Shown here one piece after another: positions 52,487 to 61,205 of a stretch of DNA of 64,000 nt. The stretch covers positions 310,001 through 374,000 of the forward strand of contig NZ_CP113343.1 in NCBI RefSeq assembly GCF_026683955.1, given 5' to 3'. How positions within the stretch are numbered: position 1 is the first letter of the stretch; every line of letters starts with the position of its first letter. The notes beneath the pieces were generated by a model. The model had not been told where the DNA came from. It searched no databases and saw only the letters and a program-made list of their open reading frames with translations. This stretch comes from Arthrobacter sp. MMS18-M83. GTDB taxonomy: Bacteria > Actinomycetota > Actinomycetes > Actinomycetales > Micrococcaceae. Both the position numbers and the translations under genes were made by a program.

Positions 52487-53443
52487 ATGCGCCTGCAGGT
52501 CAAGTCCATCGAGAGCCGGGCAGCCGGCGTGCTCGCCATAGAATTCTCGGATCCCAACGGCGCACGCCTGCCCGCTTGGCAACCGGGCGCCCACATCGAC
52601 CTGCTGCTCGACGACGGCCTGATCCGGCAGTATTCGCTGTGCTCAAACCCGACCGACCTTTCGAGCTATCGCATCGGGGTTCTCCTCGAAGAAACAGGTC
52701 GGGGCGGCTCGCGCCACGTGCATTCGCGTCTCGCCGTCGGCGACATCCTCACCGCGCTCGGGCCGAGAAACCACTTCGAACTCGAGCCTGCGGAACACTA
52801 TTTGTTCATCGCGGGCGGCATCGGCGTGACCGCGATCTTGCCCATGATGCAGCGCGTGGATAGTGATGGCGGCGATTTCTCCGCCATCTACCTTGGCCGC
52901 TCCCGGGCATCGATGGCTTTCACAGACGAGTTCGAGGCCTATGGCGACGCAGCCCGCGTGGCACCGAAAGAGGAACTCGGAAGAACAGCTGTCAACAGCC
53001 TGATCGACGGGCTGGCCCCGGGAACCCTCGTCTACTGCTGTGGACCCGAATCACTCATCGCCGACCTCGAGACCGCCTGCCAGCCACTACCACCAGACAC
53101 GCTGCACATCGAACGATTCACAGTTCTGCCGCTTATCGAGCTCGATAACACGGCTGGGGTTGCTTTCGAGAAGGAGACATCCTTCGAGGTATACCTCGAC
53201 AAGTCCGACGTCACCATTACCGTTGGGGCTGACCAGACCGTGCTCGACGCACTTGAGGTGGCCGGGGCCGACATATACAGCGACTGCAAAGAAGGCATCT
53301 GCTCGACCTGCGAGACCGTCGTGCTCCAGGGGACCATCGAACATCGCGACCACGTTTTGTCCGCGAAGGAACGGGACTCAAACAAACTCATGATGGTGTG
53401 TGTCTCCCGAGCCGCGAGTCCTCGGCTGGTGCTCGACCTTTAG
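52487..53443 (+). CDS. Phthalate-dioxygenase-type reductase (PDR/VanB family)
   Basis: 318-residue three-domain reductase: flavin/FNR domain (QPGAHIDLLLDDGLIRQYSL, CSNP), NAD domain (LFIAGGIGVTAILPMM, VYCCGPESLI) and a C-terminal 2Fe-2S domain (CKEGICSTCETVVLQG with a later Cys in MMVCVSRA). Start ATG 52487. It is the only reductase near the ring-hydroxylating dioxygenase genes at 61-63 kb and probably serves them; this type usually pairs with alpha-only (phthalate/vanillate) oxygenases. Confidence 0.92.
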   Translation: MRLQVKSIESRAAGVLAIEFSDPNGARLPAWQPGAHIDLLLDDGLIRQYSLCSNPTDLSSYRIGVLLEETGRGGSRHVHSRLAVGDILTALGPRNHFELEPAEHYLFIAGGIGVTAILPMMQRVDSDGGDFSAIYLGRSRASMAFTDEFEAYGDAARVAPKEELGRTAVNSLIDGLAPGTLVYCCGPESLIADLETACQPLPPDTLHIERFTVLPLIELDNTAGVAFEKETSFEVYLDKSDVTITVGADQTVLDALEVAGADIYSDCKEGICSTCETVVLQGTIEHRDHVLSAKERDSNKLMMVCVSRAASPRLVLDL

Positions 53444-53688
53444 TACTAAAAAATAACGAAACAAATTGAAAACAAAGAACCCGTTCTTCCGGTGGGCCGT
53501 CAGCGTGGCCACAGCACAGACGCTGATCAGGGCCGCCGACACGAAGGTCTGCGCCTCGAGGCACCCTTTACCGTTGATGTTACAGTAATATGCATCACAG
53601 CTGGGGTGGACTTCGCAGTTGCAACACTTGACTGCCCCAAACCAGAACCACAGTGTCGTCCGTTTTGCCAGTTCAAGGAGGAACTCAG

Positions 53689-54510
53689 ATGAAGACGGAT
53701 TTTGAATCTCGTCCAAGCAGCACTGTGGATGACCAGGAAGACATTGAGCTCCCCGTCGAAGACAAGTCCGTCATGGGACGAGGCCTGAGTCTGCTGGAGG
53801 CGCTCAGCCGCGCCGGCAGGCCACTTTCGCTTGCAGAGCTCTCGCGGGAGACGCGGCTTCCCAAGTCGACAGTGCACAGGCTCGCGGCCCAACTCGTGCA
53901 GCTCCGCCTCCTCGACCGCGTTGCCGATGGCTTCTGTCTCGGCCTGCGAATATTCGAATGGGGCAGCCATGCAGAACGGCAGTGTCACCTCAGAATGGCC
54001 GCGATCCCCTTCCTTACCGAGATGCACTCCCGCTTGCGGGAAACCGTGCACCTCGCGGTGCTCGACGGGCGGGATATCCTCTACATTGAGAAGATCGAGT
54101 CGCACCGGGCTGTACATTGCCCTACCTACGTCGGCGACCGGAAGCCCGCTCACGCAACCGCGCTTGGCAAGGCGATGCTCGCCTTCTCCCCACGAGAGAC
54201 CCTGCATACGACCTTCAACAATCCCCTTACCCTCAGCACTCCGCGCACGATCATCACACCTGGCATGCTCAACCAGCAGCTGCAGAAAATCCGGGAAACC
54301 TGTGTCAGCGTCGAAATCGAAGAGTCGTTCCTCGGCGTCGCGTGCGTTGCTGCGCCGATTGTCGATAGAGCCGGAGTCGTTCTCGGAGCGATCTCAATCG
54401 TCACCCCGACATTCAGATTCGATCCGAAAAGGCTGGCCCCAGAAGTGAGGACCGCCGCGCGCAAGATCGCGGAGCATCTCGAAGTAACGCATCCCGCGAT
54501 CGCATATTGA
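53689..54510 (+). CDS. IclR-family transcriptional regulator
   Basis: 273 residues. An acidic N-terminal extension precedes the HTH (GRGLSLLEALSRAGRPLSLA, then SRETRLPKSTVHRLAAQLV); effector domain RETVHLAVLDGRDILYIEKI, HATALGKAMLAFSP, LGVACVAAPIVD. ATG 53689 behind AGGAGG. AAGAAC/GTTCTT inverted repeats at 53475-53488 in the preceding intergenic region are a possible binding site. Likely controller of the surrounding catabolic operon. Confidence 0.93.
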   Translation: MKTDFESRPSSTVDDQEDIELPVEDKSVMGRGLSLLEALSRAGRPLSLAELSRETRLPKSTVHRLAAQLVQLRLLDRVADGFCLGLRIFEWGSHAERQCHLRMAAIPFLTEMHSRLRETVHLAVLDGRDILYIEKIESHRAVHCPTYVGDRKPAHATALGKAMLAFSPRETLHTTFNNPLTLSTPRTIITPGMLNQQLQKIRETCVSVEIEESFLGVACVAAPIVDRAGVVLGAISIVTPTFRFDPKRLAPEVRTAARKIAEHLEVTHPAIAY

Positions 54511-54608
54511 TGCGCGTGCCGCTCACTGGACCGTTTCGCTTGGTTTGACGACCCGCATCCGGCACCATCGCCTGAACAGATGTCAACCAACAGGGAGAAC
54601 CCAGCCAC

Positions 54609-55847
54609 ATGGCAAGCACCACATCGCCGCTGAAATTCGGGGCCTTCATCTCGCCGACCCACTCCAATCGGGTAAATCCGACCCTTGCCATGCAACGGGA
54701 CGTCGAGCTCATCGAGCACCTGGAGCGACTCGGATACGACGAAGCGTGGGTTGGTGAACATCACTCGGCCGGCTGGGAGATCGTCGGATCACCGGAGATC
54801 CTCCTGAGCTTTGCGGCGGCCCGAACCAACCGCATCCGCCTTGGGGCCGGCGTCGTCTCGCTTCCTTACCACCACCCGCTCAACGTCGTCGAGCGCTTCG
54901 TCCTGCTCGATCACCTCTCGCGCGGCCGCGTCATCCTGGGCGTTGGGCCGGAGGCCCTGCCTTATGATTCCGAGGCGATCGGCGTGAGCCCCCTGGATAC
55001 CCGAACCCGCATGGAGGAGTCGCTTGAGGCGATCCTCGGGTTGCTCGACGGCGAACGGGTATCAATGACGACCGACTGGTTCAAGCTCGACCGTGCAGCA
55101 CTGCAGCTCATGCCGTATAAGGCGACCGGACTCGACCTGGCCATCGCCGGGACCATCACGCCGAACGGTCCTCGTCTCGCCGGCCGGCTCGGTGTTCCGC
55201 TCCTTTCCATGAACCGCGCATGCCCGGCCGGCTTTCCAGTGCTCGCCGAACATTGGAACATCATGGAGGAACAGCACCAGCGCCACGGGACGCCCATCGA
55301 TCGCAATGACTGGCGCGTGGTCGGGCCAATGTACGTCGCAGAGACCGAAGTGCAGGCCTACCGGGATGTCGCAGACGGCATCGAGAAGTGGGCCTACTAC
55401 AACGAGAAGGTGAGCACGCAGCCAATTCTCCCCATCGGGGGAAAGTCCGGCACCTGGGCCAGGACGCTCGTCGAGTCCGGGTTCGCCGTAATAGGGACAC
55501 CTGAGCAGGCAGCCGCGCAGATCCAGCGCCTGCAGGACCAGTCCGGGGGCTTCGGCACCTACCTCATCTGGGCGAACGACTGGGCGAACCCCATGAACAC
55601 GCATCGCTCGTACGAGCTGATAGCGAGCGAGGTCTTTCCACGGTTCAATCCCGGCTCCAGGGCCTTAATCAGAGGCGGAGGAGTGGGCGATCCACCGGCG
55701 CCCGGAGCTTACACCGAGCGTCCTGGCCTCGAGGGAGAAGGCTCGGCTGGAGTTCGAGATCGAGCAAGTTTCGACTCCGGTTTCGTGAACGAGGCAGACG
55801 GCCCGGTGCAGCTTCTGCAAACGCGAGCTTCCGGACTCACACCCTGA
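54609..55847 (+). CDS. Luciferase-like (LLM) flavin monooxygenase, limonene-monooxygenase-like; C-terminal frameshift
   Basis: FMN-dependent two-component-type oxygenase. The start FGAFISPTHSNRVNPTLAMQ, then LGYDEAWVGEHHSAGWEIV, VVSLPYHHPLNVVERFVLLD and GVGPEALPYDSEAIG match proteins annotated limonene 1,2-monooxygenase. The frame runs to 55847, but its last about 57 residues are low-complexity. A neighbouring frame from about 55680 gives a natural family ending, SVLASREKARLEFEIEQVST, stopping at 55788. A single extra G at about 55674 explains the change. ATG 54609 has CAGGGAG upstream. No dedicated flavin reductase is seen nearby. Confidence 0.85.
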   Translation: MASTTSPLKFGAFISPTHSNRVNPTLAMQRDVELIEHLERLGYDEAWVGEHHSAGWEIVGSPEILLSFAAARTNRIRLGAGVVSLPYHHPLNVVERFVLLDHLSRGRVILGVGPEALPYDSEAIGVSPLDTRTRMEESLEAILGLLDGERVSMTTDWFKLDRAALQLMPYKATGLDLAIAGTITPNGPRLAGRLGVPLLSMNRACPAGFPVLAEHWNIMEEQHQRHGTPIDRNDWRVVGPMYVAETEVQAYRDVADGIEKWAYYNEKVSTQPILPIGGKSGTWARTLVESGFAVIGTPEQAAAQIQRLQDQSGGFGTYLIWANDWANPMNTHRSYELIASEVFPRFNPGSRALIRGGGVGDPPAPGAYTERPGLEGEGSAGVRDRASFDSGFVNEADGPVQLLQTRASGLTP

Positions 55848-55856
55848 AGACAAATT

Positions 55857-56020
55857 CAGGTGATCCCTGGCGCGAGCCAGGGACACAGTAAACCCGATTC
55901 AACCAATCCGTACTCGAGCATCCGTCTCGGGATGAAAGGAGCGTGTTGGCATGACACACACGTATGCAGCGAAGGGAACCGCCTCCGGCGCCGGAACGGC
56001 CACAAAAGCCCCGCTCGAAG
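55857..56020 (+). repeat. Diverged duplicate of the hydrolase-SDR gene junction
   Basis: This stretch aligns with 56836-56997. Both contain CAGGTxATCCC, then ATTCAACCAATCCGT, CTCGAG, GTCTCGGGATGA, and then the beginning of an SDR gene (translated MTHTY...ASGAGTATKAPLE here against MTRTY...ASGIGAATKALLE there). The segment is the 3' end of a second hydrolase gene plus the 5' end of a second SDR gene, without the rest of either. Confidence 0.85.
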
Positions 56021-56931
56021 CAGATCGAGCAGTCCCTTGCGGCGATGCCGGAAACGACGTGAGCACGCTCTGGGAATCGCTGCTCGGCAGCGAGATCCGC
56101 ATGCTGGATGCCGGCGGGTGGCAAACCCGCATACTGGAAGCGGGAAGCGGCGAACCCATCATCCTGCTTCACGGCACGGGCGGACACGTCGAGGCCTGGG
56201 CAAAGAACGTGCGCGAACTGGCCAAGAACTTCCGTGTGATCGCGATCGACATGGTCGGGCACGGGCTGACGGCCAAGCCCGATCTTGAGTATGTGCTGCC
56301 CGACTACACGACGCACGTGCGTGCCGTGATGGACGCCCTCGGCATCGCCCGTGCACATTTCGTCGGGCTTTCACTGGGCGCCTGGGTAGCGTCCTGGCTC
56401 GCCCTCGAGACTCCGGAACGGGTGCTGCGCATCGTCAACTGCACGGGCGGCGTGTTCCGTTGGCCGGAGGGCCAGGACGAGAACGAAGCTGCCGGGCGGA
56501 AACGGTTTGTCGGCACCAGCTCCGGGCTCTCCGAACTCACCCTCGACAGCGTGCGCAAGCGGCTGCACCTGCTGTTCCACGACCCTGCAAAATGTCCGGA
56601 GGAACTCGTCGCCGTGCGGCTTAGCCTCTATACACAGCCCGGGGCGGCCGAGACGATCCCGCTGCTGCACCATATGCTCGCCTACGACTCGCCCGACCGG
56701 GTGACGTACAGCCTCACGAAGGAGCGTCTGCAAGCCCTGCGTTCGCCTGTGCTGTACCTATGGGGCGAGTTCAACCCGGGCGGCTCGGTCGAGAACGCTG
56801 CGCGTGCCGCTGATCTCACTCCCGACGGCGAGCTCCAGGTAATCCCGGGCGCGGGCCACTGGCCGCAGTGGGAGACCGCAAGCCAATTCAACCAATCCGT
56901 GCTCGAGTATCTGTCTCGGGATGATGGATGA
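55951..56931 (+). CDS. Alpha/beta-fold hydrolase
   Basis: 326 residues from ATG 55951 (AAAGGAG 9 nt upstream). Oxyanion loop ILLHGTGGH, nucleophile GLSLGAW, acid after LYLWGEFNPG, catalytic His in GAGHWPQW; related to meta-cleavage-product and haloperoxidase-type hydrolases. The first about 36 residues are a relic of an SDR N-terminus created by the duplication at 55857-56020; the original start may be GTG 56059 (VSTLWESLL). Its stop overlaps the SDR ATG (ATGA). Confidence 0.87.
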   Translation: MTHTYAAKGTASGAGTATKAPLEADRAVPCGDAGNDVSTLWESLLGSEIRMLDAGGWQTRILEAGSGEPIILLHGTGGHVEAWAKNVRELAKNFRVIAIDMVGHGLTAKPDLEYVLPDYTTHVRAVMDALGIARAHFVGLSLGAWVASWLALETPERVLRIVNCTGGVFRWPEGQDENEAAGRKRFVGTSSGLSELTLDSVRKRLHLLFHDPAKCPEELVAVRLSLYTQPGAAETIPLLHHMLAYDSPDRVTYSLTKERLQALRSPVLYLWGEFNPGGSVENAARAADLTPDGELQVIPGAGHWPQWETASQFNQSVLEYLSRDDG

Positions 56932-57707
56932 CCCGCACGTATGTCGTGACCGGAGCTGCCTCCGGCATCGGAGCAGCGACGAAAGCCCTCCTCGAAGATC
57001 ACGGGCACCGCGTGATCGACGTCGACCTTCACAATGCCGACGTCACCGGCGACCTCGCCTCGCCGCTAGGGCGCGCCGCGATCATCAAGCGCATCAAGAA
57101 TGCCGCCAGCGACTCGCTCGACGGCGTCATCACCTGCGCAGGGCTGCGCGCCGCAGCCCCGGACACAATCTCGGTGAACTTCTTCGGCACGGTGGAACTC
57201 CTCGAGGGCCTCCGCCCGCTGCTCGCGAAGTCCCCAGCGCCGCGCGCCGCGGTGGTCAGCTCGCTTTCGTCAGTGTCGCCACAGGATCCTGCAATCGTCG
57301 ATGCCGCCCTTGCCGGCAACGAGCCGCTGGCCCGGGCCGCCGTTGAAGCATCCCGGCCTGACCACACAGGCCGGCCGAGGGTCTACTCGTCGTCGAAGAC
57401 CGCAGTGTCGCGATGGGTGCGCCAGAACGCCATCAAGGCCGAATGGGGTGGAGCGGGCATCCTGCTGAATGCGGTCGCGCCAGGCACTGTGAAGACGGCT
57501 ATGACGACTGATGTCACGGCTTCCCCCGAAGCCACGGCAAGCTGGCTGGCCAACTTGCCGAATCCGCAGAACCGCATCGGCGAAGCGCGCGAGATTGCCG
57601 CTGTGCTCGTCTGGCTCGCGTCAGCCGAGAACTCGATGATCCTCGGCCAGACGGTCTTCGCCGACCTCGGCACCGAGACCCTGCTTCGTGGCGATTACGT
57701 CTGGTAA
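56928..57707 (+). CDS. SDR of the 3-alpha-hydroxysteroid/carveol dehydrogenase type
   Basis: 259 residues. Cofactor motif VVTGAASGIGAATKALLE, DVDLHNADV (NAD), ITCAGLRAA, SVNFFGTVELLEGLRPLL, catalytic VYSSSKTAVSRWVRQNA, and LNAVAPGTVKTAM. The CAGL motif and the long insertion before the catalytic Tyr are like Comamonas 3-alpha-HSD. In the pathway it could oxidise a cis-dihydrodiol or an alicyclic alcohol. Confidence 0.9.
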   Translation: MTRTYVVTGAASGIGAATKALLEDHGHRVIDVDLHNADVTGDLASPLGRAAIIKRIKNAASDSLDGVITCAGLRAAAPDTISVNFFGTVELLEGLRPLLAKSPAPRAAVVSSLSSVSPQDPAIVDAALAGNEPLARAAVEASRPDHTGRPRVYSSSKTAVSRWVRQNAIKAEWGGAGILLNAVAPGTVKTAMTTDVTASPEATASWLANLPNPQNRIGEAREIAAVLVWLASAENSMILGQTVFADLGTETLLRGDYVW

Positions 57708-57740
57708 AGACGACCATTCGAAACCTGAGAGGAACCAATC

Positions 57741-58607
57741 ATGACGGACACAATGGCGTTCTGCGCCTCGCACAGCCCTCTTATCGACACCGTGGACGGA
57801 GGGGCTGAGGGCGAGCGCTTTCTCGCCGCGCTCGAGTCAGGGAAGTCTGCGATCCAGGAGTTCGACCCGGAACTCGTCGTATTCTTCGGCCCGGATCATG
57901 CCAGGGCCCTGGACAACCTCGTGCCGGCCTTCACGGTCGTCACGTCTGCAGATGGCTACGGCGACTGGGGCACACCGAAGGACGCCTATGATGTGCCGGC
58001 CGAGGAGGCGACCGCGCTTGCTACGGCACTTCTCGGCCAGGGCTTCGACATCGCGCTCGGCAGCAACATCCACCTCGATCACGGCTTCAGCCAGACTTTC
58101 CTTCAGCTGTTTGGCTCCCTCGGCGCTATTCCGACGCTTCCGATCGTAATCAACTGCGCCCGTGCTCCCCAGCCGCCGGTCGAGCGGGTCGTGGACTTTG
58201 CGCGCGCCGTCGGCTCGTCGCTCGCCACCTCCGGCAAACGCATCCTGTTCGTCGGTTCCGGCGGCCTTTCACACACGCCGCCGTCGATGAGCAAGGAGAT
58301 GCTAAGTCTGTCCGAGGAGGAGCGCGAAGCAGTTTCCCGCCGCACCGTGGAGAAGGCCGGCGAGCTCATCCGCCCTGAATGGGATGCCGGGTTCCTCCGG
58401 CAGATGTCTGCGTCGGACTGGGACTCGCTGCGTGCGATCACAGGCGCCGAACTCGATTCGATCGGTTCGGGAACCCACGAAATCCGCACCTGGCTCGCAG
58501 CGTGGTCCGCCGCCGATGCGCCGTCGGGGTTGTCCACGTATGAGTCCGTCGTGCCATGGATCACCGGCATGGGCTTGATCTACAGCGAGCCGATCCCCGC
58601 CCGCTGA
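57741..58607 (+). CDS. Class III (LigB-type) extradiol ring-cleavage dioxygenase, MhpB-like
   Basis: 288 residues. Expected metal/acid-base residues in CASHSPLI, GPDHARAL, NIHLDHGFSQTF and GSGGLSHTPP, in the order of 2,3-dihydroxyphenylpropionate 1,2-dioxygenase (MhpB, about 314). ATG 57741 behind GAGAGGAA. Cleaves a catechol-type ring next to the hydroxyls, giving the substrate of the hydrolase encoded next. Confidence 0.92.
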   Translation: MTDTMAFCASHSPLIDTVDGGAEGERFLAALESGKSAIQEFDPELVVFFGPDHARALDNLVPAFTVVTSADGYGDWGTPKDAYDVPAEEATALATALLGQGFDIALGSNIHLDHGFSQTFLQLFGSLGAIPTLPIVINCARAPQPPVERVVDFARAVGSSLATSGKRILFVGSGGLSHTPPSMSKEMLSLSEEEREAVSRRTVEKAGELIRPEWDAGFLRQMSASDWDSLRAITGAELDSIGSGTHEIRTWLAAWSAADAPSGLSTYESVVPWITGMGLIYSEPIPAR

Positions 58608-58720
58608 CATGTCGCACTGCGTCTTTGTTCCAGCCGGTGGAACAGCTTTGTTGCCGACCTGGCCCGTTGCGCGTGATGGTTGGCTCCTCAGAACACGACT
58701 CAACGAAGAAAAGGAAGATA

Positions 58721-59590
58721 ATGACCGCAGCAGCCAGCACGCCCGCGTCCCCCGTGGCAGACCCGGAGATCGGCCTGGCGCTGGGCCACGGCCGATTCGC
58801 GACGAATTACCATGACCTCGGTTCCGGACCGGTAGTGTTGCTGTTGCACGGCTCCGGTCCGGGCGTCTCCGCCTGGGCGAACTGGCGGCTCGTCATGCCT
58901 CGGCTCGCAGAGAACCACCGGGTGATTGCGCCCGATATTGTCGGCTTCGGCTACACAGAGATCGACCACGACATCGTGCCCACTCTGCCGGTCTGGCTCG
59001 AGCACATCACCAGCTTTCTCAGCGCTCTGGATGTCGACCGTGTGCTCCTCGTCGGCAATAGCTTCGGCGGAGCGATTTCGCTCTGGCTGGCATCAGAGCA
59101 CCCAGAATTGGTCGAGAAGATCGTACTCATGGGGAGCGTCGGATCTGACTTCAAGATCACGGAGGGTCTCGAGGCCGTGTGGGGTTACGAGCCCTCTATT
59201 GAAGGCATGGCGAATCTCCTCGATGTGTTCACCCACGACACAGCGAAACTGCCATCGACCCTCGCGGCTGCGCGCTTCGAAGCATCGAACAAGCCCGGCG
59301 CGGCAAAGCGCTGGAATTCGCTTTTCCCGGCTCCCCGCCAGCGCTGGATCGAAGCACTTGCGCTTGGTGCAGATCGCCTCGGCCGCCTCAAGCAGCCGAC
59401 GCTGCTTGTGCACGGGCGAGAGGACAAGGTCATCCCGCTCGAGAGTTCGTACCAGCTGCTTGAGCACATTGACGATGCTCAGCTGCATGTCTACCCTCAT
59501 TGCGGGCACTGGGTGCAGATCGAACGCGCAACCGACTTTACCGAGCTCGTGGCCGACTTCTTCGCGGCCACGGCGTCGGCACAATCGTGA
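58721..59590 (+). CDS. Meta-cleavage product hydrolase (MhpC/BphD type)
   Basis: 289 residues: LLLHGSGPGVSAWANWR, nucleophile GNSFGGAISLWLA, acid in VHGREDKVIPLESS, His in PHCGHWVQIE, the standard order of C-C bond hydrolases. ATG 58721 behind AAAGGAAG; the longer frame to 58556 overlaps the dioxygenase gene. Its TGA overlaps the GTG of the following gene. Confidence 0.92.
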   Translation: MTAAASTPASPVADPEIGLALGHGRFATNYHDLGSGPVVLLLHGSGPGVSAWANWRLVMPRLAENHRVIAPDIVGFGYTEIDHDIVPTLPVWLEHITSFLSALDVDRVLLVGNSFGGAISLWLASEHPELVEKIVLMGSVGSDFKITEGLEAVWGYEPSIEGMANLLDVFTHDTAKLPSTLAAARFEASNKPGAAKRWNSLFPAPRQRWIEALALGADRLGRLKQPTLLVHGREDKVIPLESSYQLLEHIDDAQLHVYPHCGHWVQIERATDFTELVADFFAATASAQS

Positions 59591-60756
59591 CTGCTGCGGC
59601 CGCGATCTCCGGGGTCGGGCTCGTCGTCGCTGAGCGCGACGACTTCTCGAGCGCGACGACCCTCGCGCTCAGGGCCATCGACGAGGCATGTGCCGACGCC
59701 GGAATCGCCATCGGGGACATAGACGGCTTGCTCCTTAACCACAACGAGCTTCTCGCGGAGGACAAGGTCACCCTTGACATCGGCAGGCAGGGCGCCTTCG
59801 GCGAGCTGCGGCTGCTCTACGAACTGAACGCAAAGGGTACAACGTTCTCTGTCCTCATCGACCTCGCCCGTCAGGCAATCTCCGCCGGACGCGCTAACAC
59901 CGTGGTTGTGCTGTTTGCGGATGCCGCGATGCGGCCTGGCGTAGGGTCCGGCGCCGCGTTCGCCGCCATGGGCGGTTCCCGCGGCCAGCGTGGGTTGGAG
60001 CGGGCCGGCGGAATGCTAGGGGCGGTTGCCGCATACGCCTTCCTCGCCGCCCACTACCTGCAGGAGACCCAGGCCACGGCTGACGACCTGCGCGCGGTCG
60101 CCGTCGCTCAGCGCGAATGGGCCAAAGGCAACACGTTCGCCAGAACCCGCACGACCCTCAGCAACGAGGAATATTACGCCAGCCCATTCGTTGCCGAGCC
60201 GCTGCGCCGCCTCGATTGCGCCCGCCCCGTCAACGGCGCGGCAGCCGTCATAGTCACGACGGCTGACCGGGCGGGCTCCGGGCGGCACCGCGCCGTGCAC
60301 GTCGCCGGGGCTGCGCAGCGCTCGATCGAAAGGCGCCGCCACGCCCCGGTCTCGCCGTGGGAGCCAGTCGGCGCAGCCGAGGCCTTCGCCGACGCGCTCG
60401 GCCAGTCCGGCATGACCGCAGCGGACGTGGATGTACTGCAGGTCTACGATCCGTTCACCATCGTTCCTCTCATTCTGCTCGAAGCGTTCGGCTATGCGGA
60501 GCGGGGAGGCGCGGGCGACCTCGTGAATGCCGGCCAGACCGGTCCCGGCGGATCGATCCCGACCAACACTGGTGGCGGGCAGGTCGCAAGCTATTACCTG
60601 CAGGGCGTTACGCCCGTCATTGAGGCCATCACCCAACTGCGGGGCACAGGCGGAGCACGGCAAGTGCGTGACGCGAGCGTCGCCGCGATCGCGGCGATCG
60701 GCGGCCGGCTCGAGCACCATTCAACCCTTGTACTGGATCTCGAGGTGCCATGGTGA
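59587..60756 (+). CDS. Thiolase-fold protein of the SCP-x/Ltp2 type, likely retro-aldolase
   Basis: 389 residues from GTG 59587. Thiolase-like fold with conserved C-terminal glycine cluster (NTGGGQVASYYLQG) and VLQVYDPFTIVPLILLEAFG. The position of the nucleophilic Cys of true thiolases is occupied by GTTFSVLIDLA, so thiolysis is unlikely. In actinobacterial steroid catabolism such Ltp2 proteins pair with a DUF35 partner and act as retro-aldolases on beta-hydroxyacyl-CoA; the partner gene follows here with overlap. Confidence 0.85.
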   Translation: MTAAAAISGVGLVVAERDDFSSATTLALRAIDEACADAGIAIGDIDGLLLNHNELLAEDKVTLDIGRQGAFGELRLLYELNAKGTTFSVLIDLARQAISAGRANTVVVLFADAAMRPGVGSGAAFAAMGGSRGQRGLERAGGMLGAVAAYAFLAAHYLQETQATADDLRAVAVAQREWAKGNTFARTRTTLSNEEYYASPFVAEPLRRLDCARPVNGAAAVIVTTADRAGSGRHRAVHVAGAAQRSIERRRHAPVSPWEPVGAAEAFADALGQSGMTAADVDVLQVYDPFTIVPLILLEAFGYAERGGAGDLVNAGQTGPGGSIPTNTGGGQVASYYLQGVTPVIEAITQLRGTGGARQVRDASVAAIAAIGGRLEHHSTLVLDLEVPW

Positions 60757-61205
60757 ACGCGGCCCTGGAGGACTGGCTGGTGCTGGATGCCGCTGCTCCC
60801 AGCATTGAAGAGCCGTTGCTCACCTTTCTGGATGGCACAGCGCGCGGCGAACTGGTCTTGCCTTTCTGCACCAACGGGCATCCGCTCGATTTCGATCAGG
60901 GCCGCTGCGAGCAGGACGGCTCAACCGAACAACCGGTGTGGAGAACAGTATCGAGCCGGGCGACCGTGATCGCGTCGATCGTGATGCACCGCACCGAGAA
61001 GACCTTCGTGAAGGCCGTGGTGCCGTACCCGGTGATCGAGGTCGAACTCGGCTCCGGGCATCGCCTGTATGTATCGACGGACCGGGAGCCCGAGCGGAAT
61101 TACCAAGCGGGAGACCAGGTCGAGCTGACCTTCGTCGTCGTCGGAGAGACGCGTATCCCGCGGATCCAAGTTGAAGAACCGAAGAATAAAAGGAGTGGAC
61201 AATGA
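60750..61205 (+). CDS. DUF35 / OB-fold nucleic-acid-binding-like protein, partner of Ltp2
   Basis: 151 residues: short N-terminal segment with a degenerate zinc-ribbon (FCTNGHPLDFDQGRCEQDG, only two Cys), then an OB-fold (VASIVMHRTEKTFVKAVVPY, VIEVELGSGHRLYVS, PRIQVEE). DUF35 proteins form complexes with thiolase-like enzymes. Overlaps the stop of the thiolase-like gene and its own stop overlaps the oxygenase ATG. Confidence 0.85.
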   Translation: MVNAALEDWLVLDAAAPSIEEPLLTFLDGTARGELVLPFCTNGHPLDFDQGRCEQDGSTEQPVWRTVSSRATVIASIVMHRTEKTFVKAVVPYPVIEVELGSGHRLYVSTDREPERNYQAGDQVELTFVVVGETRIPRIQVEEPKNKRSGQ

